64,000 bases of DNA, from contig NZ_CP068439.1 in NCBI RefSeq assembly GCF_016757735.1, positions 2,561,001 through 2,625,000 of the forward strand, given 5' to 3'. Shown here one piece after another: positions 49,901-58,268 of the stretch; position 1 is the stretch's first letter; each line of letters begins with the position of its first letter. The notes below the pieces were generated by a model that was not told the origin of the DNA, searched no databases, and saw only the letters and a program-made list of their open reading frames with translations. This DNA comes from Aequorivita iocasae. GTDB taxonomy: Bacteria > Bacteroidota > Bacteroidia > Flavobacteriales > Flavobacteriaceae. A program made the translations under genes and the position numbers.

Positions 49901-52900
49901 TTGATATTGGTCTTGGCACAATGGCTAATCCTGGTAACGGTGGCGCTGTCCATCTGTCAGGGATGACGAATGCAACAATTTCAAATAGTACTATTCAGAA
50001 TAATAAAGCTGCACAAGAAGGCGGTGGATTGTGGAATAACTTAGGAATAATGACTGTAGAAGATACACTTCTTACAGAAAATACCGCAAGCGGAATATTG
50101 GCCGATGATGGTGGAGGAGCATTGTTTAATAATGGCGGAACAATGAATGTTTTGGCTGGAACAGAAATCACCAATAATACTGCCGATGGAACTGCAGGTT
50201 CCGGCGGAGGTATACACAGTACAGATGGGGATGTAACCGTAACTGATGCAATAATTACAAATAACATTGCTAACCGTGCGGGTGGCGGAATTGAAATTGC
50301 AGCGGGAACATTGACCATGTCCGGAACTACATTAAATACAAATAATGCTGGAGTTGCTCCCGCTGTAGCTTCCCCTGGGAGCGGTGGTGGTCTTCACGTA
50401 GGTGGAACTGGAAACGCTACTATTTCAGGAGGAACGGTTGATGCAAACATAGCTGCTTCTGAAGGTGGTGGTTTATGGAACGGCGCAGGAACAATGACAG
50501 TTGATGGAGTGCCTGTAACAAATAATATTGCAAGTGGAGCCGATGCGGATAATGGGGGTGGAGGAATTTTCAACAATGGAGGTACTCTCGATATTCTTGC
50601 AGGAACTACTATAAATAATAATATTGCCGATGGAGCATCTGGCTCGGGAGGAGGAATTTTCTCAACAGCTGGAGCCGTTACTATTGCAAATATTCAAATA
50701 ACACAAAACTTTGCCAATAGAGCTGGTGGTGGTATAGAAGTAATTGCCGGAACACTTGATTTGAACGGAACCCTCATAGCATTAAATGATGTAAATGGAA
50801 CCGCTGGAACACCAAATCCAGGAAACGGTGGTGGAGTCCATATTTCTGGTGTTACAAATACAACTATTAATGACGCTTCAATTTCTGCGAATATTGCTTT
50901 TAATCAAGGCGGTGGTCTTTGGAACCAAGCAGGTAGCACTATGAATGTTATAAACACGATGGTTGATTTGAATAAGGCAGTAAGTGGCTCTGGCGGTGGT
51001 GGTATTTATAACAATGGTGGTGATTTAAATCTAACAGACGGTACAATTCAGAGCAATCTTGCAACCGGAGTTTCAGGTTCTGGCGGTGGAATTTTGACAA
51101 CCGATGGTGGTGTAGTTATCACTGGCGGAATGATTGATGCCAATGCCGCAAACCGCGCCGGTGGAGGTATTGAGATTGTTGCTGGAACACTGGATATGAC
51201 AAACACTTCCTTAATAGGAAATAAAGTTGATATCGCAGCAGGAACACCAAACCCCGGAAATGGTGGAGGAATGCACGTAACAGGAATTGCAACCGTAAAT
51301 ATTTCAGCAAGCACAATAACAAATAATGATGCCGCAAGCGAAGGTGGCGGTTTATGGAACCAAGCCGGAAGTACAATGACTGTAGATGGTTCATTGTTGG
51401 ATAGCAACACTGCCCGTGGAAATGATGCCACAAATGGTGGTGGAGGTATTTTTAATAATGGCGGTATTTTAATGGTCCAAAATTCTTCAACCATTACAAA
51501 CAATACTGCAACTGGAACTGCTGGTTCTGGGGGTGGAATTCAAAATGTGGATGGCGGTTCAGTAACCGTAAATAATTCTGTAATTGCAAATAATTCTGCA
51601 AATAGAGCGGGTGGCGGTATTGAGGATAACTCTTCAGTTACACCAGGAATTATTACACTTTTGGATACAAATCTTGATAACAATAATGTCGGAAATTCCC
51701 CAGGAAACGGAGGTGGTCTTCACATAACTGGTCCAGGAACGGCAAGTTTGACTAATGGTACCGTGAATGGAAACACCGCAACTGCCGAAGGTGGTGGATT
51801 GTGGAACGGTAGCGGTACAATGACTGTAGATAATGTTGCCATAGATGGAAACACAGCAAGTGGAAATGATCCAGACCAAGGTGGTGGAGGTATTTTCAAT
51901 GAAGGCGGTATTTTGATAGTCCAAAACGGAACAACTATCAGTAATAATATTGCTAATGGAACTTCTGGTTCTGGTGGGGGTATTTTGAATAATTTGGGTG
52001 CTTTATCTATTTCAGACTCTGAATTAACTGGAAATTTATCAATGCGTGCCGGTGGTGCAATTGAGGAAAATTCATCTTCAAGTAGTTTATTGATAATAAC
52101 AAATTCAGATTTAATGAATAATAGTACTGCTTCTGCCCCAGGAAACGGTGGTGGATTGCACATTACTGGTGCTGGAGATTCAAATATTACTGGTGGAAAT
52201 GTAAGCGGAAATACTGCTTCACAAGAAGGTGGTGGTTTATGGAATGGTGCAGGTACTATGACTGTGGACGGCACTATAATAGATGCAAATATTGCCAGTG
52301 GTCCCGCAGCAGATGATGGGGGTGCCGGAATTTTCAACAATGGTGGTACACTTAATGTGCTGAATGCAACACTTTCAAATAATGTAGCTGATGGTGCTGC
52401 AGGTTCCGGAGGTGGAATTTTTAACAATGAAGGAACGCTTACTGTTTCAGATTCTGAATTTTCTGGTAACGCTTCAATGCGTGCCGGTGGTGCAATAGAA
52501 GATAAATCCTTGGCTGGAAATTTATTGACTCTGACAAATGTAAATTTGATGAACAATAGTACGGCTTCCGCTCCCGGAAATGGCGGTGGATTGCATATAA
52601 CTGGCCCCAGTGATTCAAACATCACTGGCGGAATGGCCTCAGGAAATACAGCTTCCGCAGAAGGTGGTGCTTACTGGAATGGTGGTGGCACAATGACCAT
52701 AGACGGAACAACCATTGATGGAAATACTGCAAGTGGAGCTGATGCCGATCAAGGTGGTGGAGGTATTTTTAACGAAATGGGAACATTGGTTGTTATGAAT
52801 ACTACTATTTTAAATAACATTGCTGATGGAGCCGCAGGGTCTGGTGGTGGTATTTTGAACAATCTTGGTACTTTGACCGTTTCTGATTCTGAATTCACAG

Positions 52901-54510
52901 CAAATACTTCTATGAGAGCTGGTGGTGCAATTGAGGAAAACTCAGTTGCTGGAAGTGAATTAAATCTTACGAATGTGATATTCACTTCAAATACAACAGC
53001 TGCTTCCCCAGGAAATGGAGGAGGACTTCACATTACTGGTGCGGGCGACTCAAATATTTCTGGAGGCTCTGCTACTGGAAATATTGCTGCCTCTGAAGGT
53101 GGTGCTCTTTGGAATGGCACTGGATTAATGACCATCGACGGAATGACAATCGACGCCAACATAGCTGAAGGAGCCGATGCTGATAACGGTGGTGGAGGTG
53201 TTTTCAATAACGGAGGTACATTAAATATTATCAATGGAACTTTAATTACAAACAACCTTGCTACCGGAGCAGCTGGTTCGGGTGGTGGATTGTTGAGTAC
53301 TGCTGGTGATGTTACAATTTCTGATTCATCATTGTCTGGAAATGCCGCAAATAGAGCAGGTGGCGCTATTGAATTGATTGATGGCACGCTCACGTTTACA
53401 AATTCTGATATGACCACAAATGATGTTAACGGAACTGCTGGAACTGCAGCCCCAGGGAATGGTGGTGGACTTCATGTAACAGGAAACAGTGGTTTAATTA
53501 CAATTTCGGGAAGTATAATTTCAGGAAACGAAGCTGCCCGTGAAGGTGGCGGACTTTGGAATCAAAGCGGTACTTTAATGGCTGTTGAAACTTCAACCAT
53601 TGATGGCAACAGTTCTTTTGGAACTGCTGCAGATGACGGTGGCGCTGGAATCTTCAACAATGGAGGAATGTTGGAAATATCTACTTCAACAATTTCAAAT
53701 AATTCAGCGAGTGGAGCAACAAGTGGTGGAGGTGGTATTCACAATGCTTCCGGTGGAGATGTAACTGTAATGAGAAGTACAATTTCGACAAACACAGCAA
53801 ACGGTGCTGGGGCCGGAATTTACAATAACGGCGCAAGTTTCGATTTGAATGCGGTAACAGTTGCATTAAACAATGCACTGTCTGACGGAGGTGGAATTCA
53901 AAGTGACACCAATACTTCATTGAAAAATACATTAGTCGCGCTGAATACTGCAACTTCTGGAACAGATGTTAATGGAAGCTTTGTTTCCAACGATTACAAT
54001 TTGATCGGAACTGATGATGCTAACGCTTTCCCTGAACAACCGAATGACATTGAAGAAACTGACCCAATGGTTGGCCCACTTCAAAACAATGGCGGATTGA
54101 CTGAAACGCACGAATTGCTGGAAGGCTCGTTGGCGTATAATGCCGGTGATCCTGCAGATTTATTCAATGATCAAATTGAGCAAGCTGTATTTGGAGGAAT
54201 CCGTGATATTGGAGCCTTTGAAGCCCAAACGATTTTACTTTCTGTGGATGATATTACCGAAGGAGGAAGTGGAATTGTAATCTATCCAAACCCATCCAGA
54301 GGTTTTGCAACAGCTAAAATTCCAGCAACGTTTGGAAACAATTTACAAATTGTAATTATGGAATTAGGTTCTGGAAAAATAGTTCGTGAACTCAGAGGTA
54401 CTGTCGGTGAAACCGATTTAGATTTCAGTAGTTATGCGAATGGAGTTTATATAATAAAAGTTATTTCTGAGACTTCAACTTCTACCCATAGGTTGATTTT
54501 ATCAAAATAA
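46951..54510 (+). CDS. Giant beta-helix repeat protein with type IX sorting domain
   Basis: A 2519-residue secreted protein. Signal peptide MKIRITRNLFLLVSIFMITG ending IAFGQ is followed by a short N-terminal module (NNGPGSLRDAVNQANADAF) typical of CSLREA/choice-of-anchor proteins. Residues about 150-2350 consist of right-handed beta-helix style repeats rich in Gly, Asn, Thr and Ser, organised as about 14 superrepeats of about 149 residues containing GGGIFNNGG, NRAGGGIE, PGNGGGLHITG and EGGGLWN motifs similar to chlamydial polymorphic outer-membrane proteins. The C-terminal 75 residues (VIYPNPSRGFATAKIPATFG, YANGVYIIKVIS, HRLILSK) are a type A type IX sorting domain. Adhesion or matrix role is likely but unproven. 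There is no frameshift over 7.5 kb. Confidence 0.93.
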   Translation: MKIRITRNLFLLVSIFMITGIAFGQTYNVTNGANNGPGSLRDAVNQANADAFTPSFITFDPAITVLITGTQMQVTDELQITGNADGSTIIDGTNANNRAFRFVNVSGSLDQLTIQNFTSNANGGSVVAIAANNFDVTNCVFINNEAQGANGGGALYLNDIVNSTVTDSEFTSNSATAAAGSGGAIFVKSSGVLTVSSTTFNGNFAIRAGGAIETDSPGTISFTDSNFINNEAIGVTAPGNGGAFHITGSGNSSFSGGSATGNIAIEGGAFWNGAGTMTIDGVTFTNNSALGPNTGGGALFNNGGTLSVSANTNLSQNIALGATPGGRGGAIFNNTGGTLTLAPGLNINGNYASRAGGAIEDASEGTLVLTGITLEGNSAGADIGLGTMANPGNGGALHLSGSTSANITNSTIQNNQAAQEGGGLWNNTGIMMVMGSTVSGNIASGNAADDGGGGIFNNGGSLTVSSTTISNNIADGTSGSGGGIFNLTPGTLSVDGITISGNTANRAGGGIEISSATGETYSFNNVTFSGNNIATANPGNGGAFHISGPGNSTFTDCTVANNTAAEGGGLWNGSGTMTVSGGTYNNNEATGNDPDQGGGALFNNGGTMIVNNFADIYSNIATGTSGSGGAILSTGGTLNTDTIFLSSNGANRAGGGIEIIDGTANLLDISLISNDVNGIATGGTPNPGNGGGLHITGNATNVTLSGIVFLNEAASEGGGLWNNGGSMNIQGGIFYTDTFIDFNKAEGDAADNGGGGIFNNGGTLTVAPNTQIVRNIASGTAGSGGGIFNLTPGTLIVDGVTFENNTANRAGGGIELNSAMGETFTFNNVVLNQNTVNAPAPGNGGGFHITGPGNVNFNNGIVTNNTAFEGGGLWNGTGTMTVTATTITGNTANGDATGGGGIFNNGGILNVDAATDLTSNVAMGATPGGRGGALFNNTGGTLNIATGSTISGNYASRAGGAIEDASGNTLVLDAITLENNSAGVDIGLGTMANPGNGGAVHLSGMTNATISNSTIQNNKAAQEGGGLWNNLGIMTVEDTLLTENTASGILADDGGGALFNNGGTMNVLAGTEITNNTADGTAGSGGGIHSTDGDVTVTDAIITNNIANRAGGGIEIAAGTLTMSGTTLNTNNAGVAPAVASPGSGGGLHVGGTGNATISGGTVDANIAASEGGGLWNGAGTMTVDGVPVTNNIASGADADNGGGGIFNNGGTLDILAGTTINNNIADGASGSGGGIFSTAGAVTIANIQITQNFANRAGGGIEVIAGTLDLNGTLIALNDVNGTAGTPNPGNGGGVHISGVTNTTINDASISANIAFNQGGGLWNQAGSTMNVINTMVDLNKAVSGSGGGGIYNNGGDLNLTDGTIQSNLATGVSGSGGGILTTDGGVVITGGMIDANAANRAGGGIEIVAGTLDMTNTSLIGNKVDIAAGTPNPGNGGGMHVTGIATVNISASTITNNDAASEGGGLWNQAGSTMTVDGSLLDSNTARGNDATNGGGGIFNNGGILMVQNSSTITNNTATGTAGSGGGIQNVDGGSVTVNNSVIANNSANRAGGGIEDNSSVTPGIITLLDTNLDNNNVGNSPGNGGGLHITGPGTASLTNGTVNGNTATAEGGGLWNGSGTMTVDNVAIDGNTASGNDPDQGGGGIFNEGGILIVQNGTTISNNIANGTSGSGGGILNNLGALSISDSELTGNLSMRAGGAIEENSSSSSLLIITNSDLMNNSTASAPGNGGGLHITGAGDSNITGGNVSGNTASQEGGGLWNGAGTMTVDGTIIDANIASGPAADDGGAGIFNNGGTLNVLNATLSNNVADGAAGSGGGIFNNEGTLTVSDSEFSGNASMRAGGAIEDKSLAGNLLTLTNVNLMNNSTASAPGNGGGLHITGPSDSNITGGMASGNTASAEGGAYWNGGGTMTIDGTTIDGNTASGADADQGGGGIFNEMGTLVVMNTTILNNIADGAAGSGGGILNNLGTLTVSDSEFTANTSMRAGGAIEENSVAGSELNLTNVIFTSNTTAASPGNGGGLHITGAGDSNISGGSATGNIAASEGGALWNGTGLMTIDGMTIDANIAEGADADNGGGGVFNNGGTLNIINGTLITNNLATGAAGSGGGLLSTAGDVTISDSSLSGNAANRAGGAIELIDGTLTFTNSDMTTNDVNGTAGTAAPGNGGGLHVTGNSGLITISGSIISGNEAAREGGGLWNQSGTLMAVETSTIDGNSSFGTAADDGGAGIFNNGGMLEISTSTISNNSASGATSGGGGIHNASGGDVTVMRSTISTNTANGAGAGIYNNGASFDLNAVTVALNNALSDGGGIQSDTNTSLKNTLVALNTATSGTDVNGSFVSNDYNLIGTDDANAFPEQPNDIEETDPMVGPLQNNGGLTETHELLEGSLAYNAGDPADLFNDQIEQAVFGGIRDIGAFEAQTILLSVDDITEGGSGIVIYPNPSRGFATAKIPATFGNNLQIVIMELGSGKIVRELRGTVGETDLDFSSYANGVYIIKVISETSTSTHRLILSK
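47746..53580 (+). repeat. About 14 coding superrepeats of roughly 447 bp
   Basis: The EGG(G/A)xWN motif recurs at about 47746, 48208, 48649, 49096, 49556, 50017, 50461, 50908, 51340, 51787, 52227, 52661, 53095 and 53550, giving spacings of 432-462 bp. Units are diverged in DNA but conserved in protein pattern. The block 47881-48250 and 49690-50060 look more alike than average, suggesting a recent internal copying event. Confidence 0.85.
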
Positions 54511-54541
54511 TTGTTTGTTTGAATTTAATTATTTTGAAAAG

Positions 54542-54570
54542 CCCTTTCCTTAACAGGAAAGGGTTTTTTA
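54542..54570. terminator. Bidirectional terminator
   Basis: CCCTTTCCT / AGGAAAGGG stem, 4-base loop, T run to the right and A-rich sequence to the left. It lies between the giant protein and the convergent PagL-like gene. Confidence 0.9.
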
Positions 54571-55833
54571 ATTTCGCTCCCGATGGTTGAAGCTATACAC
54601 ATAACCAAAGCTGAGCTCTGTAAAGTCTGCTTGTCCCAAATTGGCATTCAGGTGCGCACCCAAATAAAAATTATTTTTCGGGGCCTTTTCCATTCCTATT
54701 AAATAATATTTAAGCCCCAAACGGGAAGATATACGATGTTTTCTTTTATAGCTGCCGTCCAGCTCGCCCAAAACCCAAGTTTGTGAAATTTCCCTTGGCG
54801 TATTATCCCAGCCTTCGTTTATACGCCATTCCAGTTTATAGGCAGGTTTATGTAGATTGTAACCCAGTTGTAGGTCAATACCCACGTGGTTTAGGAATAT
54901 TTCACCGTGGAGGCTAATCCCTAAATTTGTAGCGTAGTACCACGGATCACTTCTAAAATAATCAAACTCTCTACCTGCCTGCACCAAGGATTCATTTCCA
55001 TTTATATAATCGTAATAATGCTGGTAAAAGCGATAATAAAAGCCAAGGCCTATTTTAAATGTATTATTATATACGCGACCATATTCACCAGCAATTGTAT
55101 ATACATTTCTTTTATCGTTAAAAGCCAAAGCAAAAACGTTTTGACCTAATCCCCCACGCACTGCTACATAATTATAAACAGTATTTTTATACACTGGAAG
55201 ATTTCCTTCAGAAACAATTTCAGGGTGTTTTAAAGGGTTCTTTATAGCTGCCGAAAGACTCACCAAAAATGAATTATATCCTTGGTTTAGCAAACGCGTA
55301 TGTCCGTTTGAATGGTGTGAATACCCCAGCCCCAATCGCCAATCCAAATTTTTGTTTGAAAGAAATTGATAATAAAGATACATTCGGAATGCCCAGGTAA
55401 TGTCTGTAGTCACCGCTTGGTTTTGAGGGTTTGTTGCGGCGTCAAATTTTTTCGTGAAATAAGATGCGCCCATTCCTGTCAATACGCTCCATTTTTCACT
55501 TTTAAAGGCTTTAAATTCTATAAAAGGCATAGCAGTTAATGCAAACCCCAAACTGTCCAGATTTCCAAAATCCGTTATTCCAATAGAAATACCCGTTTTA
55601 GGATTTTTCAAGCGTTGTGCCCATTGTTGCGGATTGTTTATATGATGGCGTCCAAAATTGAAAATTAATTGTTTTTGTAATTCAGTATCGGGAAAGCCAT
55701 CATTAGCTTCCATCGTAAGGCCCAAAAGAATTTCAGGAGTAAAAGTAAATGCACTTTTTTTCCAATTGCTATCGGTTTGAGCAAAGGAGAAAAAGGTTAT
55801 GCCAAGAAGCAATAGGGTTAGTTGTTGTTTCAT
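54568..55833 (-). CDS. PagL-like acyloxyacyl hydrolase family outer-membrane protein
   Basis: A 421-residue protein with signal peptide MKQQLTLLLLGITFFSFAQ and beta-strand pattern. The segment WRLGLGYSHHSNGHTRLLNQ carries the His-Ser centre typical of the lipid A 3-O-deacylase (PagL) and acyloxyacyl hydrolase family in flavobacteria. The protein is longer than PagL itself (about 170 residues), so extra barrel strands or domains are present. The ATG at 55833 is preferred to TTG at 55845. Lipid A remodelling is possible but not proven. Confidence 0.72.
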   Translation of the reverse strand: MKQQLTLLLLGITFFSFAQTDSNWKKSAFTFTPEILLGLTMEANDGFPDTELQKQLIFNFGRHHINNPQQWAQRLKNPKTGISIGITDFGNLDSLGFALTAMPFIEFKAFKSEKWSVLTGMGASYFTKKFDAATNPQNQAVTTDITWAFRMYLYYQFLSNKNLDWRLGLGYSHHSNGHTRLLNQGYNSFLVSLSAAIKNPLKHPEIVSEGNLPVYKNTVYNYVAVRGGLGQNVFALAFNDKRNVYTIAGEYGRVYNNTFKIGLGFYYRFYQHYYDYINGNESLVQAGREFDYFRSDPWYYATNLGISLHGEIFLNHVGIDLQLGYNLHKPAYKLEWRINEGWDNTPREISQTWVLGELDGSYKRKHRISSRLGLKYYLIGMEKAPKNNFYLGAHLNANLGQADFTELSFGYVYSFNHRERN

Positions 55834-55911
55834 TTGGTGCTGCAAGTAACAATTTCCTACTTAATTTTAAAAATTTAAAACTTACATTCGTTGTAAATCT
55901 TCATAATCTCA

Positions 55912-57285
55912 ATGGAAAAAATAGATAATTTTATTAGTGAACTGGCTTCTTTTGCTTGGGGTTTGCCGCTATTAGTAATTTTGATTGGCGGCGGGTTGTA
56001 TCTTTTAATCAGGATTAAATTTTTACCATTTCGGTATTTGGGTCATGCTTTCGCAGTACTTCGCGGAAAATATGACAATGAAAATGATGCTGGTGAAATT
56101 ACTCATTTTCAGGCCTTGACCACTGCACTTTCGGCCACCGTGGGAATGGGCAATATTGCGGGAGTCGCTGTGGCCATTGCTATTGGAGGGCCCGGAGCCG
56201 TATTTTGGATGTGGGTAAGTGCTATAATTGGGATGTCAACTAAATTTTTTACTGCCACGCTAGCCATTCTTTATAGGGGAAAAGATAGTGACGGAAAAAT
56301 ACAAGGAGGCCCTATGTATTTTATTACTGAAGGATTGGGGAAAAAGTGGATGCCCTTGGCAATTCTTTTCAGTGTGGCAGGACTGGTGGGTGCTTTGCCT
56401 GTATTTAATGTAAACCAACTTACGCAGGCAATTAACGATATTCTTTTAAAACCCGCCGGACTTTACCATGGTTTTAAAACAGATTTAATTGTAGGCCTTG
56501 TATTGGCCACTCTAACGGCAATTGTAATTTTAGGCGGGTTGTCACGAATTAGCAAAACTGCTTCCAAAATGGTACCTGCAATGGTTGTGCTCTATTTTGC
56601 TTTGGTATTGATTATTCTCATCGTTCATATAGAAGTTGTACCATCCTATTTGGGACTGATTTTTACCGATGCATTTTCCGCAAGTTTTTATAAAGGAGAT
56701 GCTTTTTTGGGTGGAGTTATTGGCGGAATTATTCTTTTGGGAATCCGTCGTGGTGCTTTCTCAAATGAAGCGGGGATAGGAACCGCGCCAATGGCGCACG
56801 GTGCGGCAAAAACCAATGAACCCATTCGGGAAGGTTTGGTGGCCATGCTGGGCCCAGCAATTGATACCCTAATAATTTGTACGCTTACTGCCCTGGCGAT
56901 TTTGGTTACAGGCGTATGGCAAAGCAGTAATGCCAATGGGGTGAGCTTAACATCTTCAGCTTTTGAGGAAAGTATTCCTGTTTTTGGAAAATACGGTTTG
57001 TTGGCCTGTATTGCTATTTTCAGCATCTCATCACTTTTTTCCTATTCCTATTACGGCAGCAAGTGTATGTCTTTTTTATTTGGCGCCAAAAATAAGGGGA
57101 TATATAACTATTTCTACATTTTGAGTATCCTGGTGGGGGCAACAACTTCGCTTAACATGATGATTAATTTGATTGATACTTTCTTTGCCTTAATGGCAAT
57201 TCCCACGATGACAGCGACAATTATTCTAGCGCCAAAAGTTATAAATGAAGCGAAAATTTATTTTAAAAAATTGAAAGAGTATTAA
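55912..57285 (+). CDS. Alanine/glycine:cation symporter family protein
   Basis: A 457-residue transporter with about 11 spans: FAWGLPLLVILIGGGLYLLI, TALSATVGMGNIAGVAVAIA (AGCS signature), GGPMYFITEGLG and RRGAFSNEAGIGTAPMAHGA. Sodium-coupled uptake of alanine or glycine is expected. Its stop overlaps the convergent SGNH-like gene by four bases. It faces the PagL-like gene divergently, with only 78 bases between starts. Confidence 0.93.
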   Translation: MEKIDNFISELASFAWGLPLLVILIGGGLYLLIRIKFLPFRYLGHAFAVLRGKYDNENDAGEITHFQALTTALSATVGMGNIAGVAVAIAIGGPGAVFWMWVSAIIGMSTKFFTATLAILYRGKDSDGKIQGGPMYFITEGLGKKWMPLAILFSVAGLVGALPVFNVNQLTQAINDILLKPAGLYHGFKTDLIVGLVLATLTAIVILGGLSRISKTASKMVPAMVVLYFALVLIILIVHIEVVPSYLGLIFTDAFSASFYKGDAFLGGVIGGIILLGIRRGAFSNEAGIGTAPMAHGAAKTNEPIREGLVAMLGPAIDTLIICTLTALAILVTGVWQSSNANGVSLTSSAFEESIPVFGKYGLLACIAIFSISSLFSYSYYGSKCMSFLFGAKNKGIYNYFYILSILVGATTSLNMMINLIDTFFALMAIPTMTATIILAPKVINEAKIYFKKLKEY

Positions 57286-58268
57286 TGCAAACTATCCAAT
57301 TTTCGGTTCACCAAGGCTGTGAACTTCTTCGCGCCATCAGGATTTAAATGGTTTTCGTTTAAAAAATCTCTTACACTAAATTGGACCGTATCGGTTTCCT
57401 TGTCCAAAAGTACTACGTTGTTGTATTTTTTTACAATTACTGAAAGAATGCTATCACGGCGGTGCACAATTTGTGGGTTTCTTTTTTTTAGATAAGTTTT
57501 ATATAGGGGTATTGTAGAAATTATAACTTTCAAGTCCTTCGCTTTCATATAATCTAACATTTGGAATAGAAAAGTAGTGTTCGTTTTAAAAATATCTAGA
57601 TTTTCGTGAGTATAAATTTTGAAATATTTATTATTTATTTCAGAAGTGTCATATTTTAATTTATGAAATGAACCATAATAATTATTGATGTTGAAACCAA
57701 ATTCGTTTAACTGTTCTTGGTTCTCGCTCCCTTTATAAAAATAGTAGTCTTTTAATTTAGAGGAAAAATATCGAGGGTTGGAAAGATAGATGAGTTTATC
57801 ATTAAAATATGTTTGTCTCTCAAAAGTATTGATTCCATAATAATTCAAGTAAATATTATTTTTCCAATAATTCTGTGAGTGATATGGTAACTCCAAGTGC
57901 ATATATGAAACCTCGAATAATACATATTTTAGTTTTGGAAGCCTATCAATAACACCTTGTAGAATTAAAAAATCTTCTTTGTGATGCTGTGAGGCTGATG
58001 CAAGAGTAATAGCCCGCAACTGTAATAAAGAAGGATTGATACCACCCTTAACTTGGGAGGAACCCAGTGCAATAAATTCTATTTTAGAGGAATTTGATTC
58101 TAAATATTCACTCACTATCTTGTACGTTACTGGCAGTTGAAGGGCTAAAATTTCCAGAATACAATACATCACAATAACAGGAGTGAAAAAAAACATACAG
58201 TATTTTAAAAACTGCTGCAGTGATTTATTAAAATTGGAAATAGATAAAATCTTCTTTAAATCCGGCAT
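57282..58268 (-). CDS. Membrane-anchored SGNH-hydrolase-like protein, partner of MBOAT
   Basis: A 328-residue protein with one N-terminal span (YCMFFFTPVIVMYCILEILA) and an extracytoplasmic domain. Hydrolase-like motifs are faint but in order: FIALGSSQVKGG (nucleophile Ser), VIISTIPLYK and FLNENHLNPDGAKKFT (Asp/His block). Its start overlaps the MBOAT gene end by 41 bases, indicating coupling. Such pairs (DltB/DltD, PatA/PatB, AlgI/AlgJ-like) move acyl groups across the membrane and place them on a glycan. The target here is unknown; capsule or peptidoglycan are candidates. Confidence 0.72.
   Translation of the reverse strand: MPDLKKILSISNFNKSLQQFLKYCMFFFTPVIVMYCILEILALQLPVTYKIVSEYLESNSSKIEFIALGSSQVKGGINPSLLQLRAITLASASQHHKEDFLILQGVIDRLPKLKYVLFEVSYMHLELPYHSQNYWKNNIYLNYYGINTFERQTYFNDKLIYLSNPRYFSSKLKDYYFYKGSENQEQLNEFGFNINNYYGSFHKLKYDTSEINNKYFKIYTHENLDIFKTNTTFLFQMLDYMKAKDLKVIISTIPLYKTYLKKRNPQIVHRRDSILSVIVKKYNNVVLLDKETDTVQFSVRDFLNENHLNPDGAKKFTALVNRKLDSLH

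Noticed and set aside
47292..53953. Many long proline-rich open frames on the reverse strand inside the giant repeat gene
   Set aside because: They are antisense products of Gly-rich GGN codons in the forward repeats, share its periodicity and have no independent starts or promoters.
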